Shown: positions 18,102 to 27,914 of the stretch, one piece after another | How the letters are laid out: every line of letters begins with the position of its first letter | Numbering within the stretch: position 1 is the stretch's first letter | Assembly (NCBI RefSeq): GCF_900100335.1 | Contig: NZ_FNFE01000008.1 | Location: 62,001 to 126,000, forward strand | Reading direction: 5' to 3' | Length of the DNA: 64,000 nucleotides | DNA from: Natronorubrum texcoconense | GTDB taxonomy: Archaea; Halobacteriota; Halobacteria; Halobacteriales; Natrialbaceae | Notes under the pieces: model-generated | Database searches by the model: none | Seen by the model: only the letters and a program-made list of their open reading frames with translations | What the model was told of the DNA's origin: nothing | Position numbers and translations under genes: made by a program

Positions 18102-19769
18102 ATGCTCGCCTGGCCGGAGAAAACCATCTACGAGGGCGTGGCGTCGGTCGCGTCGGATCGACCGGACCGGACGGCCGTCGTCTTTCGAGGAACCGATTGG
18201 AGCTACGCGGAACTGCTCGAGGAGAGCCGCGCGCTCGCTCACGGACTCGCCGATCTGGGCGTCTCGGCGGGCGACGTCGTCGCCGTCTGGCTCGGGAACC
18301 GGCCGGAGTGGATCGTCAGTCAGCTCGCGACGTCGTTCCTCGGCGCGGCGATGGTCGCCGTCAACACGCGCTACCGAACCCACGAACTCGAGTACATGCT
18401 CACCGATTCGGTAGCGAGCGTACTCGTCACCGAGGAGTCACTGCTCGGCCGGAACTACCACGAGATGCTCGAGACCGCCGTTCCCGAACTCGCGACGCAA
18501 TCACCCGACTCGTTCGCTCCCGGCTCGATTCCCGCACTCGAGGGCGTCGTCAGCCTCGACTCGCCGTCGAACCTGTCGGCACTGCGCGGGTACGAGAGCG
18601 TCCTCGAGACGGGACGTGATCGACTTGGGGGTGAGCGACGGAACGACGGACGAAACTCGCTCGAGCCGGCGTCCGATCCGACCGCCCCGGCAGCCATCTT
18701 CTACACGAGTGGCACGACGAGCGATCCGAAGGGCTGTCTGCAGTCGAATCGGTCGCTGCTGAACCACTCCGCTCACGTCGCGGATCATCTGGGCGTCACC
18801 GACGAGGATGTTGGCGTCGCAACGCTCCCGTTCTGCGGGATCTGGGGGTACAACACCCTGTTCAGCCACCTCGCGACCGGCGCGACACTCGTCGCGAAGA
18901 CGCACTTCGATCCCGAGGCGACCCTCGAGTTGGTCGACGAGTACGACGCGACCGCCCTCACGGGACTCGGCGTGATGTTCGAACGGCTGCTCGAGCACGA
19001 GTCCTTCGCGCGGTCGCGCGTGGGGACGATCGAACGCGGCGTCGTCGGATTCGTCAGTAAGGGGTTCGACGAGGCGCTGTTCGAGCGCATCGAGGAGACG
19101 TTCGGCTTTCCCGTCGTCCAGCCCTACGGGCTCTCCGAGGCGAACAGCCAGATCTTCGTCGGCGATCCGGCCGACTCGATGTCCCGACGGAAGCGCGTCG
19201 GCGGGCCACCGATCCATCCGGCGATCGACGCGACGATCGTCGATCCCGAGACGCGGGAGGAGCTACCGACCGGCGAGGAGGGCGAACTCGCCCTCCGGGG
19301 CTACCTGCTCGCGGACGGCTATCTCGGCAACCCCGAAGCGACTGCCGAAGCCTTCGACGAGTCGGGCTGGTTCTACACCGGCGATCTCTGTACGATGGAC
19401 GACGACGGTTACGTCTACTACCGCTCGAGACTCGACGACGCGCTCCGAACGCGTGGGTTTCTCGTCGCACCTCGAGAGATCGCGGCTACCGTTGAGGAGC
19501 ACCCGGCCGTTCGCTCCTGCGAAGTCGTCGGCGCACCCCATCCTCGTCACGGTGAGGTGCCGGTCGCGTTCGTCGTCGCAGCCGATGACAGAGGTTTCAA
19601 CGTGTCCGCAGCGGATCTCGAGTCGTTCCTCGACGACCGCGTGGCCGACTACAAGGTGCCCGCCGCGTTCGAGTTCGTCGACGAGTTCCCGACGACGGAG
19701 GGACCAAACGGCGAGAAGGTACAGAAAACGCTATTGCGAGATCGGGTGCAGGATCGATTCACCGAGTGA
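18102..19769 (+). CDS. AMP-binding acyl-CoA synthetase
   Basis: A 555-residue member of the ANL family, which forms an acyl-adenylate and then acyl-CoA. The phosphate-binding loop is FYTSGTTSDPKG, the A5 region is PYGLSE, the A7 motif is WFYTGDL, and the C-terminal domain has LRTRGFLVAPREI and a late Lys-containing GEKVQKTLLR (catalytic lysine region). The length is normal. First of a set with a MaoC hydratase, a thiolase and an MmgE/PrpD gene, which suggests degradation or interconversion of a short or branched acyl acid. Substrate unknown. Confidence 0.92.
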   Translation: MLAWPEKTIYEGVASVASDRPDRTAVVFRGTDWSYAELLEESRALAHGLADLGVSAGDVVAVWLGNRPEWIVSQLATSFLGAAMVAVNTRYRTHELEYMLTDSVASVLVTEESLLGRNYHEMLETAVPELATQSPDSFAPGSIPALEGVVSLDSPSNLSALRGYESVLETGRDRLGGERRNDGRNSLEPASDPTAPAAIFYTSGTTSDPKGCLQSNRSLLNHSAHVADHLGVTDEDVGVATLPFCGIWGYNTLFSHLATGATLVAKTHFDPEATLELVDEYDATALTGLGVMFERLLEHESFARSRVGTIERGVVGFVSKGFDEALFERIEETFGFPVVQPYGLSEANSQIFVGDPADSMSRRKRVGGPPIHPAIDATIVDPETREELPTGEEGELALRGYLLADGYLGNPEATAEAFDESGWFYTGDLCTMDDDGYVYYRSRLDDALRTRGFLVAPREIAATVEEHPAVRSCEVVGAPHPRHGEVPVAFVVAADDRGFNVSAADLESFLDDRVADYKVPAAFEFVDEFPTTEGPNGEKVQKTLLRDRVQDRFTE

Positions 19770-19774
19770 AAAAT

Positions 19775-20383
19775 ATGACCGACACCACAGAGACGGACGA
19801 AGGAGACGAACTGAACGAAACACACAGCCCAGACGACGAATCGACCGATAAACGCCTCGTCAGCGGGTGGCACGGCCGCTACTACGAGGACTTTCAGGTG
19901 GGAGATATCTACAAACACCCGTTCGGACGCACCGTCACCGAGACGGACAACGTCTGGATGACGAACGTGACGATGAACCTCAACCCGATGCACTTCAACG
20001 AGGCGTACGCCGCCGAGACGGAGTTCGGCGAGCGCCTCGTCGACGGCACCTTCGTCATCGCGCTCGCGGTCGGGATGAGCGTCATCGACATCTCCGTGAA
20101 CGCGACCGCAAACCTCGGCTACGACAACATTCGGCATCACGCACCCGTCTTCCACGGTGACACCATCTACGCCGAGAGCGAAGTGCTGAGCAAGCGGGAA
20201 CTCGAGTCCCGCGACCACGTCGGCATCGTCGAAACCGAACTCCGGGCGTACAACCAAGACGGGGAGCACGTGTTGACACTCGAGCGCACGCCGATGGTGT
20301 TGAAACGCGAGCACGCCGAGCCGTCGGCCGCGACGCCGCCGGGGTGGCTCGAAGGGATCGGGACGCAACCCGAGGAACTGTAG
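19775..20383 (+). CDS. MaoC family (hot-dog) dehydratase
   Basis: A 202-residue hot-dog-fold hydratase. A polar 25-residue N-terminus precedes YYEDFQVGDIYKHPFGRTVT, a typical MaoC opening, and NPMHFNEAYAAET carries the Asn-His part of the active site. The ATG at 19775 lies 6 nt after the synthetase stop; a GTG at 19766 overlapping the stop is also possible. The sequence most resembles haloarchaeal hydratases acting on mesaconyl- or enoyl-CoA substrates. It should act in the same pathway as the synthetase. Confidence 0.88.
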   Translation: MTDTTETDEGDELNETHSPDDESTDKRLVSGWHGRYYEDFQVGDIYKHPFGRTVTETDNVWMTNVTMNLNPMHFNEAYAAETEFGERLVDGTFVIALAVGMSVIDISVNATANLGYDNIRHHAPVFHGDTIYAESEVLSKRELESRDHVGIVETELRAYNQDGEHVLTLERTPMVLKREHAEPSAATPPGWLEGIGTQPEEL

Positions 20384-20491
20384 CCGGACGATCACCCGAG
20401 CGCTCGAGCGAGAACCGAATCGGAGCGGCGCCGTCGCCACGCCGCAGAACCTGGGTCAAGTTTGATCCCGTTTCGTGTCGACAGAACGACT

Positions 20492-21673
20492 ATGACTGAG
20501 CCAGATACCGACGTCGTCCTCGTCGACGGCGCACGAACGCCACACGGAACGTTACTCGGATCGCTCGCGAACGTCGAACCGGTCGAGTTAGGCCGCATAG
20601 CCGTAGACGGCCTCCTCGAGCGAGTTTCTATCGACGACACGGACGTCGACTGGGTGGCCCTCGGCAACGCCATCCAGGCCGGAATCGGCCAGGTGCCCGG
20701 TCGGCAGGTCGTCGTGAAATCCGAACTGCCGAACGAGACGCGCGCGACGACGATCAACGAGGCCTCGGGATCGGGGGTGAGCGCCATCTCGCTCGCGGCG
20801 GACCGAATCGCGGCCGGTCGGGCCGAGTTCGCGGTCGCCGGCGGCTTCGAGTCCATGTCGAACGCCCCGTGGATCCTGCCGGACTACCGGAAGGGGCGTC
20901 GCTACGGCAACGTCGAACTCGAGGACTCGATGCTGCTCGACTCGCTGTGGGACGTGAACCTCGACGTCCACATGGGCGAGATCACCGAGGGGCTGGTCGA
21001 CCGCGAGGAGGTTTCGCGCGAAGCACAGGACGAGTACGCCCTCGAGAGCCACCAGCGCGCCGCCGAAGCGATCGACTCCGGCACGTTCGACGACGAAATC
21101 GTCCCCGTCGAGACGAACGGGGAGACGGTCGACACCGACCAGGGACCGCGACCCGACTCGACGTTGGAGGACCTGGCCGAACTGCCGACGCCGTTCGCGG
21201 AGGGCGGTACGATCACCCCCGGAAACGCTTCGAAGCTCAGCGACGGCGCGGGCACGGTGTTGCTGGCCGACGAGGCCGCAGCCGAAGACCGCGGGCTCGA
21301 GCCGATGGCGCGCGTCGTCGACTACGCGACCGCCTACCGGGACCCCGATCGGTTCAACGAGGCCGTCGGCGACGTCGTCGAGGATCTACTCGATCGAAAC
21401 GATCTCGCCGTCGACGACGTCGACGCCTACTGGATCAACGAGGCGTTCGCCGCCCAGGCGGTGTACGTGATGGATCGAATCGGCATTCCCCGTGAACGCG
21501 TGAACCCGAACGGCGGGGCGGTCGCCTTCGGCCATCCGATCGGCGCCTCCGGCGGGATGCTCGCGGCCAGCCTCGCCTACCAATTCCGTGACGATCCGGA
21601 CGTCTCCCGCGGCTTCGTCGGCATGAGCATCGGTGGCGGCGGCGCGATCATGGCGCTGCTCGAGGAGCGGTGA
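20492..21673 (+). CDS. thiolase family protein with Ser in both catalytic Cys positions
   Basis: A 393-residue thiolase (start at MTEPDTD, upstream codons rejected). The fold motifs are kept: NEAFAAQAV, GGAVAFGHPIGASGG with His348, and the glycine-rich end. But the nucleophile position reads NEASGSG (Ser92 where VCGSG is usual) and the second catalytic Cys position reads GMSIGGGG (Ser379 where CIGGG is usual). So the canonical Cys-His-Cys set is Ser-His-Ser. Atypical active sites have been reported for haloarchaeal beta-ketothiolases (from memory), so activity is possible. It lies with acyl-CoA synthetase and hydratase genes. Confidence 0.88.
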   Translation: MTEPDTDVVLVDGARTPHGTLLGSLANVEPVELGRIAVDGLLERVSIDDTDVDWVALGNAIQAGIGQVPGRQVVVKSELPNETRATTINEASGSGVSAISLAADRIAAGRAEFAVAGGFESMSNAPWILPDYRKGRRYGNVELEDSMLLDSLWDVNLDVHMGEITEGLVDREEVSREAQDEYALESHQRAAEAIDSGTFDDEIVPVETNGETVDTDQGPRPDSTLEDLAELPTPFAEGGTITPGNASKLSDGAGTVLLADEAAAEDRGLEPMARVVDYATAYRDPDRFNEAVGDVVEDLLDRNDLAVDDVDAYWINEAFAAQAVYVMDRIGIPRERVNPNGGAVAFGHPIGASGGMLAASLAYQFRDDPDVSRGFVGMSIGGGGAIMALLEER

Positions 21674-21734
21674 GCGCGTCCGGCGATCAGTATCAGAGAG
21701 AAAACCTATACCGCTTACTCCGCACGGTACGGGC

Positions 21735-23099
21735 ATGACGAGTACGAGCCCGGCGGCCGAGCGGACGACCGCGGATCTCGCGGCGTTCGTGGCATCGCTC
21801 TCGAGCGAAGACGTCCCCGAAGACGCGCTCCGGCTGGCCGAGCGAGCGGTTCTCGACACCGTCGGCGTGACGCTGGCAGGTGCGGGCGACGACGCCGGTG
21901 AGATTGCCGCGGCCGCGCTGAGCGACGGAGACGGGACGGCGACCGTACTCGGACGCGACGAAAGCCTCCCCCTCGCGGATACCGTGTTCGCGAACGCGAC
22001 TGCGGGACACGCCCTCGATTTCGACGACGTCGCGCTCGCCGCGATGGACGGCCATCCGAGCGTTCCGATGGTTCCAGCCCTGCTGGCGGTCGGCGAACGT
22101 GAAGGTGCGAGCGGAAGCGAGCTGCTGACGGCCTTCGTCGCGGGATTCGAAACTCAGAACTACCTCTCGCGACCGATCAGTCCCGGTCACTACGAAGGCG
22201 GCTGGCACGCGACGTCCACGATCGGCGTCTTCGGCGCCGCCGCGGCCGTGAGCCGGTTGCTCGAACTCTCCCCCGAGCGCGCCGAGCACGCGCTTGCGAT
22301 CGCCGCCTCGATGCCGGCCGGACTCAAGCGGAACTTCGGCTCGACGACCAAGCCGATCCACGCCGGACAGGCGGCCCGTTCGGGGACGACCGCGGCGCTG
22401 CTCGCGGCCGAGGGAGCGACGGCGGATCCGAGCGCGGTCGACGGCGAGGGCGGCTTCTTCGACCTGTACTGCGGCGACGAACGGCCGAACTTCGGCCGAC
22501 TGCCGGCGTTGGGAACCCGGTGGTCGCTGCTCGAGGACGGCATCGACGTCAAGAAGTACCCTTGCTGTTACTACACCCACGCCGCGATCTACGCCGCGAG
22601 CGAACTGGCGGACGCACACGGTCTCGAGGCCGGAACGATCGACGAGGTCGCCGTGACGGCCTCACAGGGAGCCGCGGACGCGCTCGAGTACGACGATCCG
22701 GACACCGGACTCGAGGCGAAGTTCTCGATGCCGTTTCTGATCGCGAGCGCCATCGCCCGGGAGCACGTCGATCTGGCCGCGTTCGACGCGGAGCAGCTCG
22801 ACGAACCAGCAGTGCAGTTCGTCCGCGAACGGGTGCGGCTGACGGTCGACGACGAACTGCCGTACGACTCGAACGAGGCGCGCGTCGAGATCACGGCGCG
22901 CGACGGCGAGACGTACGAACGCACTCAGCGGCGACCGCCGGGCACGCACGACGAGCCGCTCTCGGACGACGAACTCCACGAGAAGTTCCGGATGTGCGCC
23001 GAGCGCGCGCCGGGGACCGTCGACGTCGACGGCGCCGTAGAGTCGCTCGACTCGCTTCGAACGGTATCGGACGTGAGGACGCTGCTCGAGCGGCTCTAG
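21735..23099 (+). CDS. MmgE/PrpD family protein
   Basis: A 454-residue protein with the MmgE/PrpD layout: an all-alpha N-terminal half containing GHALDFDDVALAAMDGHPS (PrpD-like active-site region) and ALAIAASMPAGLKRNFGS, then a smaller alpha/beta domain with VKKYPCCYYTHAAI. Family members dehydrate 2-methylcitrate or related hydroxy-tricarboxylates; others have unknown substrates. ATG at 21735 follows the thiolase by 61 nt. With the preceding genes it may belong to a propionate or branched-acid route, which is inference. Confidence 0.85.
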   Translation: MTSTSPAAERTTADLAAFVASLSSEDVPEDALRLAERAVLDTVGVTLAGAGDDAGEIAAAALSDGDGTATVLGRDESLPLADTVFANATAGHALDFDDVALAAMDGHPSVPMVPALLAVGEREGASGSELLTAFVAGFETQNYLSRPISPGHYEGGWHATSTIGVFGAAAAVSRLLELSPERAEHALAIAASMPAGLKRNFGSTTKPIHAGQAARSGTTAALLAAEGATADPSAVDGEGGFFDLYCGDERPNFGRLPALGTRWSLLEDGIDVKKYPCCYYTHAAIYAASELADAHGLEAGTIDEVAVTASQGAADALEYDDPDTGLEAKFSMPFLIASAIAREHVDLAAFDAEQLDEPAVQFVRERVRLTVDDELPYDSNEARVEITARDGETYERTQRRPPGTHDEPLSDDELHEKFRMCAERAPGTVDVDGAVESLDSLRTVSDVRTLLERL

Positions 23100-23229
23100 C
23101 TCACCCACGGACCGACGACCGAGACCGTGCCGTAATTGCGTCGACATCGTATCCGAACCCGTACCGAGACCGGCCAGCCCTTCGAAGCCTTCGAGACGTT
23201 TAGGTAGCAGCCGTTCGGAACGGTTGCTA

Positions 23230-24300
23230 ATGACGCTGTACTCGCGGGTTCGTCCCCTCGCGTTCAAACTTCCAGCCGAGACGGCCCACGACCTCGGCAA
23301 GCGGACGCTCCGGACGGCCCAGTCGACGTGGCCCACGCGAACGGCCATCTCAGCTGCATATCAGTACGAGCATCCGGCCCTCGAGGTCGACCTGTTCGAC
23401 ACCACGTTTCCGAACCCCGTCGGCGTCGCCGCGGGGTTCGACAAGAACGCCGAAGTGACCCACGCCCTCGAGGCGCTCGGCTTCGGCTTCGTCGAGATCG
23501 GCACCGTGACGCCGTACCCCCAGTCTGGGAACGAGCGACCGCGGCTGTTCCGTCTGCAAGAAGACGAGGCGATGGTCAACCGGATGGGATTCAACGGGCA
23601 GGGGATGGAGCGCGTGAAGTCGCGACTCGAGCGCGACGGCACGCCCGGCTTCCCGCTCGGCGTGAACATCGGCAAGATGAACTCCTCGAACGAACGGGAG
23701 GCGATCGAAGATTACCGACGCGTCTTCGATCGGCTCTCGCCGTTCGCCGACTACGTCGTCGTCAACGTCTCCTGTCCGAACACGCCCGACGAGTTCGACG
23801 AGGCCTCCCCCGACCACCTGCGAGAGATCTTCGAGACGCTCGAGGACGAAAACGACGCGGACGTGCCGATGCTGGTCAAGATCGGTCCCGACGAGCCCGA
23901 GGCGTCCGTACTCGATCTCGTCGACATCGTCCAGGAGTTCGATCTCGACGGTATCGTCGCGACGAACACCTCCACGAGTCGCGAGGGGCTCGAGTCACCG
24001 AACCGGGAGGAGTGGGGTGGCCTCAGCGGCAATCCGCTCCAGGACCGATCGACGGACGTGATTCGGACGGTCGCCGAGTACACGGACGGCGATCTCCCGA
24101 TCGTCGGCGTCGGTGGCGTCGACTCGCCGGGCAGCGCCTACGAGAAGATTCTGGCCGGCGCCTCGCTCGTCCAGCTGTACACCGGATTCGTCTACGAGGG
24201 GCCGTCGACGGCGAAACGGATCAATCGAGGGCTGGTACAGCTACTCGAGCGGGACGGGTTCGCCTCGGTCGAGGAGGCCGTGGGGGCGGGCCTCGACTAG
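23230..24300 (+). CDS. pyrD: quinone-dependent dihydroorotate dehydrogenase
   Basis: A 356-residue class 2 enzyme that oxidises dihydroorotate to orotate with FMN and passes electrons to quinone. The N-terminal membrane-associating helix region is present (RPLAFKLPAETAHDLGKRTL). The FMN site includes NPVGVAAGFDKNAE, the catalytic Ser loop is NVSCPNTPD, and GGVDSPGSAYEKILAGAS binds the phosphate. ATG at 23230. It is convergent with the dihydroorotase gene, so two consecutive pyrimidine steps sit together. Confidence 0.95.
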   Translation: MTLYSRVRPLAFKLPAETAHDLGKRTLRTAQSTWPTRTAISAAYQYEHPALEVDLFDTTFPNPVGVAAGFDKNAEVTHALEALGFGFVEIGTVTPYPQSGNERPRLFRLQEDEAMVNRMGFNGQGMERVKSRLERDGTPGFPLGVNIGKMNSSNEREAIEDYRRVFDRLSPFADYVVVNVSCPNTPDEFDEASPDHLREIFETLEDENDADVPMLVKIGPDEPEASVLDLVDIVQEFDLDGIVATNTSTSREGLESPNREEWGGLSGNPLQDRSTDVIRTVAEYTDGDLPIVGVGGVDSPGSAYEKILAGASLVQLYTGFVYEGPSTAKRINRGLVQLLERDGFASVEEAVGAGLD

Positions 24301-24349
24301 GGCCGCGTCTAGGAACCATCAGTAGGGGTCGTCCGCACGACACCGTCGA

Positions 24350-24580
24350 TCAGTCCGCCGGTTCGGGGTCGTCGATCGCGTCGTCGAGTCCGTGCATTTC
24401 CGCAGGACCGACGGTTTCGTCCGTACGGTCCTCGCGAATCTCACGACTGCCGGAGTCCTCCTGCTGGGATTCGACGACGGGTTCCGCGTCGCCGTCGGTC
24501 ACGGAGAGGTAGACCGACCGAAGCTGTTCCGTCCTATCCACCTCACGGGATTCGTCCGTCTCGGAGTCGGCATCTGTCAT
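24350..24580 (-). CDS. small acidic haloarchaeal protein
   Basis: A 76-residue, Asp/Glu-rich protein (begins MTDADSETDESREVDRTEQL, ends HGLDDAIDDPEPAD). The middle part (LRSVYLSVTDGDAEPVVESQ) is more ordered and reads like a short beta segment. Codon bias matches real genes. It lies downstream of dihydroorotase on the same strand but 143 nt away on the far side of its stop. I recognise the type as common in haloarchaea but know no function. Confidence 0.6.
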   Translation of the reverse strand: MTDADSETDESREVDRTEQLRSVYLSVTDGDAEPVVESQQEDSGSREIREDRTDETVGPAEMHGLDDAIDDPEPAD

Positions 24581-24723
24581 CGTTCGTGATCCTCATCGAT
24601 TCCGGTGGCACCAGGTGCGAATATAAATCCACCGTCGCTTTCAGAAAGTGAAAATCATCGACAAACGATATCGAGTAGGTGTTCGGCAGAACGATCGATC
24701 AAACGGGAACGAAGCCGTAGTTC

Positions 24724-26091
24724 TCAGTCGACGTCGACACGCGTTCCGTAACCCGATTCGCCGACCACGTCGCCGTCCTCGTAGACGACCTCGCCGCGGA
24801 CGACCGTCGACACCACGTTTCCGGTGAACGACTCGCCCACGAACGGCGTGACGCAATTCTTCGAGTGGAGCTCGTTGCTATCCTCGAGCGTCCACTCCCG
24901 CTCGGGATCGACGATCGTAAAGTCGGCGTCGGTGCCGACCTGTAACGATCCCTTCTGGGGGTACATGCCCCAGACCTGGGCCGGTCGGGTCGAGTGCCGG
25001 CGGACCCACTCCTCGAGCGTGAGGCGACCCTGATCGACGAACGAGAGCATGACCGGAACTTCGGTCTCGAGGCCGACGAACCCCGAAATGGCCTCCCAGG
25101 TGTTGCCGAAGGGATCGTCGACTTTCTTCTCCTCCGGCGTGTGAGGTGCGTGATCGGTTGCGATACAGTCGATCGCACCGTCGTCGATCCCGACCTCCCA
25201 GAGTTTCTCGCGTTCCGCGGCGTTCCGAATGGGCGGCTGGATCCGCGCTGGATTCCCCTTCTCACGCATAACGTCCTCGGTGAACCAGAGGTAGTGGGGG
25301 GTCGTCTCGGCGGTCACGTCCACCCCGCGGTCTTTCCCGCGAGCGACGGCCTCGGCTGCCGAGCCGGAAGAGACGTGGTACATGTGGATCTTCGCGCCGG
25401 TCTCCTCGGCGAATGTGATCATCCGTTCGACGGCCTCGCGCTCGGCGATCACGGGTCGGGAGTGGGAGTGATCGATCGGTTCGTTCCGCCCTTCGGCCTG
25501 GAACTTTTCCGTGTAGTGGTCGATGATCTCCCCGTTTTCCTCGTGGAAGCCGAGGCGCTTGCCCGTCTCCCGAATCTTCTCCATGGCCTCGAGGATTTCA
25601 CCGTCGTTCGGCGGCGGGACGTCCCCCACCGTCGAGCCGAGGAAAATCTTGTAGCCGAGCGCACCGGCATCGTCGATGGCCGGGATCAGATCGATATTTT
25701 CGCTCGTGACGACGACGTAGCTCTGGAAGTCGACGTGTGCAGAGGCCTCGCCGCGCTCGAACTTCAACTCGAGGTGCTCGGGACGGTCGATGACGGGGTC
25801 CGTGTTGGGCATCCCGACGACGGTCGTCACGCCGCCGGCGGCTGCCGCCCGCGTCGCGGACTCCCAGTCTTCCTTGTACTCGAGGCCGGGTTCGCGGTTG
25901 TGTATGTGGCAGTCGACGATCCCCGGCACGAGGACGTGTCCGTCGCCGTCGACGACGCGATCCGCGTCGGGCAGACGGTCGCTCCGACCGACGGCGACGA
26001 TCTCACCGTCCTCGACGGCGACGCCCGAGTTCGGCGTCCGCCCGGCGGGAGTCACCACGGTACAGTTGCGTACGACGAGGTCGACGATCAT
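24724..26091 (-). CDS. pyrC: dihydroorotase
   Basis: A 455-residue cyclic amidohydrolase (start at MIVDLVVRN). The metal site is visible: DCHIHNREPG with two His, the carbamylated Lys in LGYKIFLGST, and His in MYHVSS; ATDHAPHTPEEK supplies the catalytic Asp. DxHxHxREPG and the length fit class I dihydroorotases, and pyrD lies next to it. Allantoinase is the main alternative because the two families are close; context favours pyrimidine synthesis. The C-terminal domain completes the beta-sandwich (SFTGNVVSTVVRGEVVYEDG). Confidence 0.88.
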   Translation of the reverse strand: MIVDLVVRNCTVVTPAGRTPNSGVAVEDGEIVAVGRSDRLPDADRVVDGDGHVLVPGIVDCHIHNREPGLEYKEDWESATRAAAAGGVTTVVGMPNTDPVIDRPEHLELKFERGEASAHVDFQSYVVVTSENIDLIPAIDDAGALGYKIFLGSTVGDVPPPNDGEILEAMEKIRETGKRLGFHEENGEIIDHYTEKFQAEGRNEPIDHSHSRPVIAEREAVERMITFAEETGAKIHMYHVSSGSAAEAVARGKDRGVDVTAETTPHYLWFTEDVMREKGNPARIQPPIRNAAEREKLWEVGIDDGAIDCIATDHAPHTPEEKKVDDPFGNTWEAISGFVGLETEVPVMLSFVDQGRLTLEEWVRRHSTRPAQVWGMYPQKGSLQVGTDADFTIVDPEREWTLEDSNELHSKNCVTPFVGESFTGNVVSTVVRGEVVYEDGDVVGESGYGTRVDVD

Positions 26092-26334
26092 TGCCGGGAG
26101 TTGCCGAGCGCGGCGCATATAGCTTCTGTTGGGCGATCAGATCGCGGCTTGTCTTCCCGAGTTTGCCAATCGCTCGAGTCGGCGCGACCGATCCGAATCG
26201 GTGGGGGGGCAGCGCTGCTCGCCTGTGGGACCGTTAAACGAGCCTGTCTTAGTGGTGAACTAGCCCGTGTAGGCACCGAATACGATGGGGTACGAGTGCT
26301 ATACTAAACGGCGGGGAGATGGGACGGAAAGTAG

Positions 26335-27315
26335 ATGGATTCGCCAGCGATTCGTGACAAGACGGTGCTCGTGACCGGTGGGGCGGGCTTCATCGGCAGT
26401 CACCTCGTCGAGGCCCTGGCCCCGCACAACGAGGTCCGGGTACTCGACAACTTCTCGTCGGGCGACCGGACGAACCTTCCCGAGGACGTAACGATCGTCG
26501 AGGGAGATATCCGCGATCCGATCGCCCTGCAGCAGGCGGCCCGCGGCGTCGACATCATCTTCCACCACGCCGCCGTCGTCAGCGTCTCCCAAAGCGTCGA
26601 CGCCCCCCGCCAGAGCAACGAGACGAATCTCGACGCGAGTTTGCTCGTCTTAGAGCAAGCCCGCCAGGAGGACGCACGGGTAATCGTCGCCTCGAGTGCG
26701 GCGGTTTACGGCCATCCAGACGAACTCCCGGTTTCGGAGACGGCGTCGACCGAACCGTCGTCGCCGTACGGCATTCAAAAGCTCGCGCTCGATCAGTACA
26801 CCCGACTCTACGAAGACCTGTACGGTCTCGAGACGGTGGCCCTGCGGTACTTCAACGCCTACGGACCACGCCAGCAGGGGCCCTACAGCGGCGTCATCTC
26901 GACGTTTCTCGAGCAGGCGCGTGCGGACGACCCGATCACGATCGAGGGCGACGGCGAGCAGACCCGCGATTTCGTTCACGTAAGCGATATCGTCCGGGCG
27001 AACCTCTACGCGGCGACCACCGACGACGTCGGCGAAGCGTACAACATCGGGACGGGGACCCGAATCTCGATCGAGGAGTTAGCCGAGACGATTCGAGACG
27101 CGACCGACTCGTCGTCGTCGATCGTCCATCGCGACCCTCGCCCTGGAGATATCAGACACAGCGGGGCGGACGTCACCAGGGCAAAACGCACGCTCGGGTT
27201 CGAGCCGCGAGTAGGCCTCGAGTGCGGGATTCAATCGCTCGTCGACGGAACGCGGCTCGCACCGGTCGACGACGACACCGAGACCCTCCTCGAGTCGGCG
27301 ACGAACAGTCGCTAA
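26335..27315 (+). CDS. NAD-dependent epimerase/dehydratase
   Basis: A 326-residue short-chain dehydrogenase of the extended (UDP-glucose 4-epimerase-like) class. The Rossmann motif is VTGGAGFIGSH at residues 13-23, the Ser of the triad is in VIVASSAAVYG and the YxxxK is SPYGIQK. RYFNAYGPRQ is a typical substrate-side motif. It probably acts on a UDP-sugar used for surface glycans. The coding ATG follows ggaaagta, a weak SD. It is a single gene; the sugar-nucleotide operon at 36.6 kb is a likely partner. Confidence 0.9.
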   Translation: MDSPAIRDKTVLVTGGAGFIGSHLVEALAPHNEVRVLDNFSSGDRTNLPEDVTIVEGDIRDPIALQQAARGVDIIFHHAAVVSVSQSVDAPRQSNETNLDASLLVLEQARQEDARVIVASSAAVYGHPDELPVSETASTEPSSPYGIQKLALDQYTRLYEDLYGLETVALRYFNAYGPRQQGPYSGVISTFLEQARADDPITIEGDGEQTRDFVHVSDIVRANLYAATTDDVGEAYNIGTGTRISIEELAETIRDATDSSSSIVHRDPRPGDIRHSGADVTRAKRTLGFEPRVGLECGIQSLVDGTRLAPVDDDTETLLESATNSR

Positions 27316-27560
27316 CAGCCGCGCGATCGTCCGTCCGATCGCACGACGGCTGTGTGAGGGGGGACGAAACTCGTTTTGGAGCGACGGGAAGGCCGACAGC
27401 CATCGGGATCCGATCCGTGACGGCGGAGCCACGGCCGATATCGTGTTGGGATCAAATAACCGATGAGTGTCTCGAAAACCGACTCCTGAGGCCGTACAAC
27501 ACGGCTTTCATGAGTGTAGGTGAAAGATAACTAACGGTATCCGCGGCCTCAAGAGGATGT

Positions 27561-27914
27561 ATGATCGAAAGTCTCGTCGTATTCGTAGTGAGCCTACTCA
27601 TCGGCGCTATCGGCATCTACGCCGGTGCAAAGGTGATCGTCGACTCCGAAGATTACACGTACGCACTCGTCACGGCCCTGTTAGGGGCGATCATCTGGGG
27701 CGTCGTCGGGTTCTTCTTCGGCTGGATCCCGCTGCTCGGACCGCTCCTGGTCTTCGTCGCCTACCTCGCGATCATCAACGCCCGATACCCGGGCGGTTGG
27801 GTCGATGCCGCCGCGATCACGATCGTCGCCTGGCTCTCCGTCCTGATCGTGCTCTACGTCCTCGCACTCGTCGGCGTAACCGGATTCGACGCCGTCGGTG
27901 TGCCGGGCGTCTAA
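27561..27914 (+). CDS. four-TM membrane protein
   Basis: A 117-residue very hydrophobic protein. Four helices are seen at about residues 3-25, 34-53, 56-74 and 84-105, with short polar turns (AKVIVDSEDYTY, NARYPGGW). The pattern is that of a conserved small haloarchaeal membrane protein of unknown function. It has aagaggat just before the start, a weak SD match. Confidence 0.7.
   Translation: MIESLVVFVVSLLIGAIGIYAGAKVIVDSEDYTYALVTALLGAIIWGVVGFFFGWIPLLGPLLVFVAYLAIINARYPGGWVDAAAITIVAWLSVLIVLYVLALVGVTGFDAVGVPGV

Noticed and set aside
24994-26307. A 437-codon plus frame over the dihydroorotase gene
   Set aside because: The minus strand encodes a complete, motif-bearing dihydroorotase; the antisense frame has no recognisable features.
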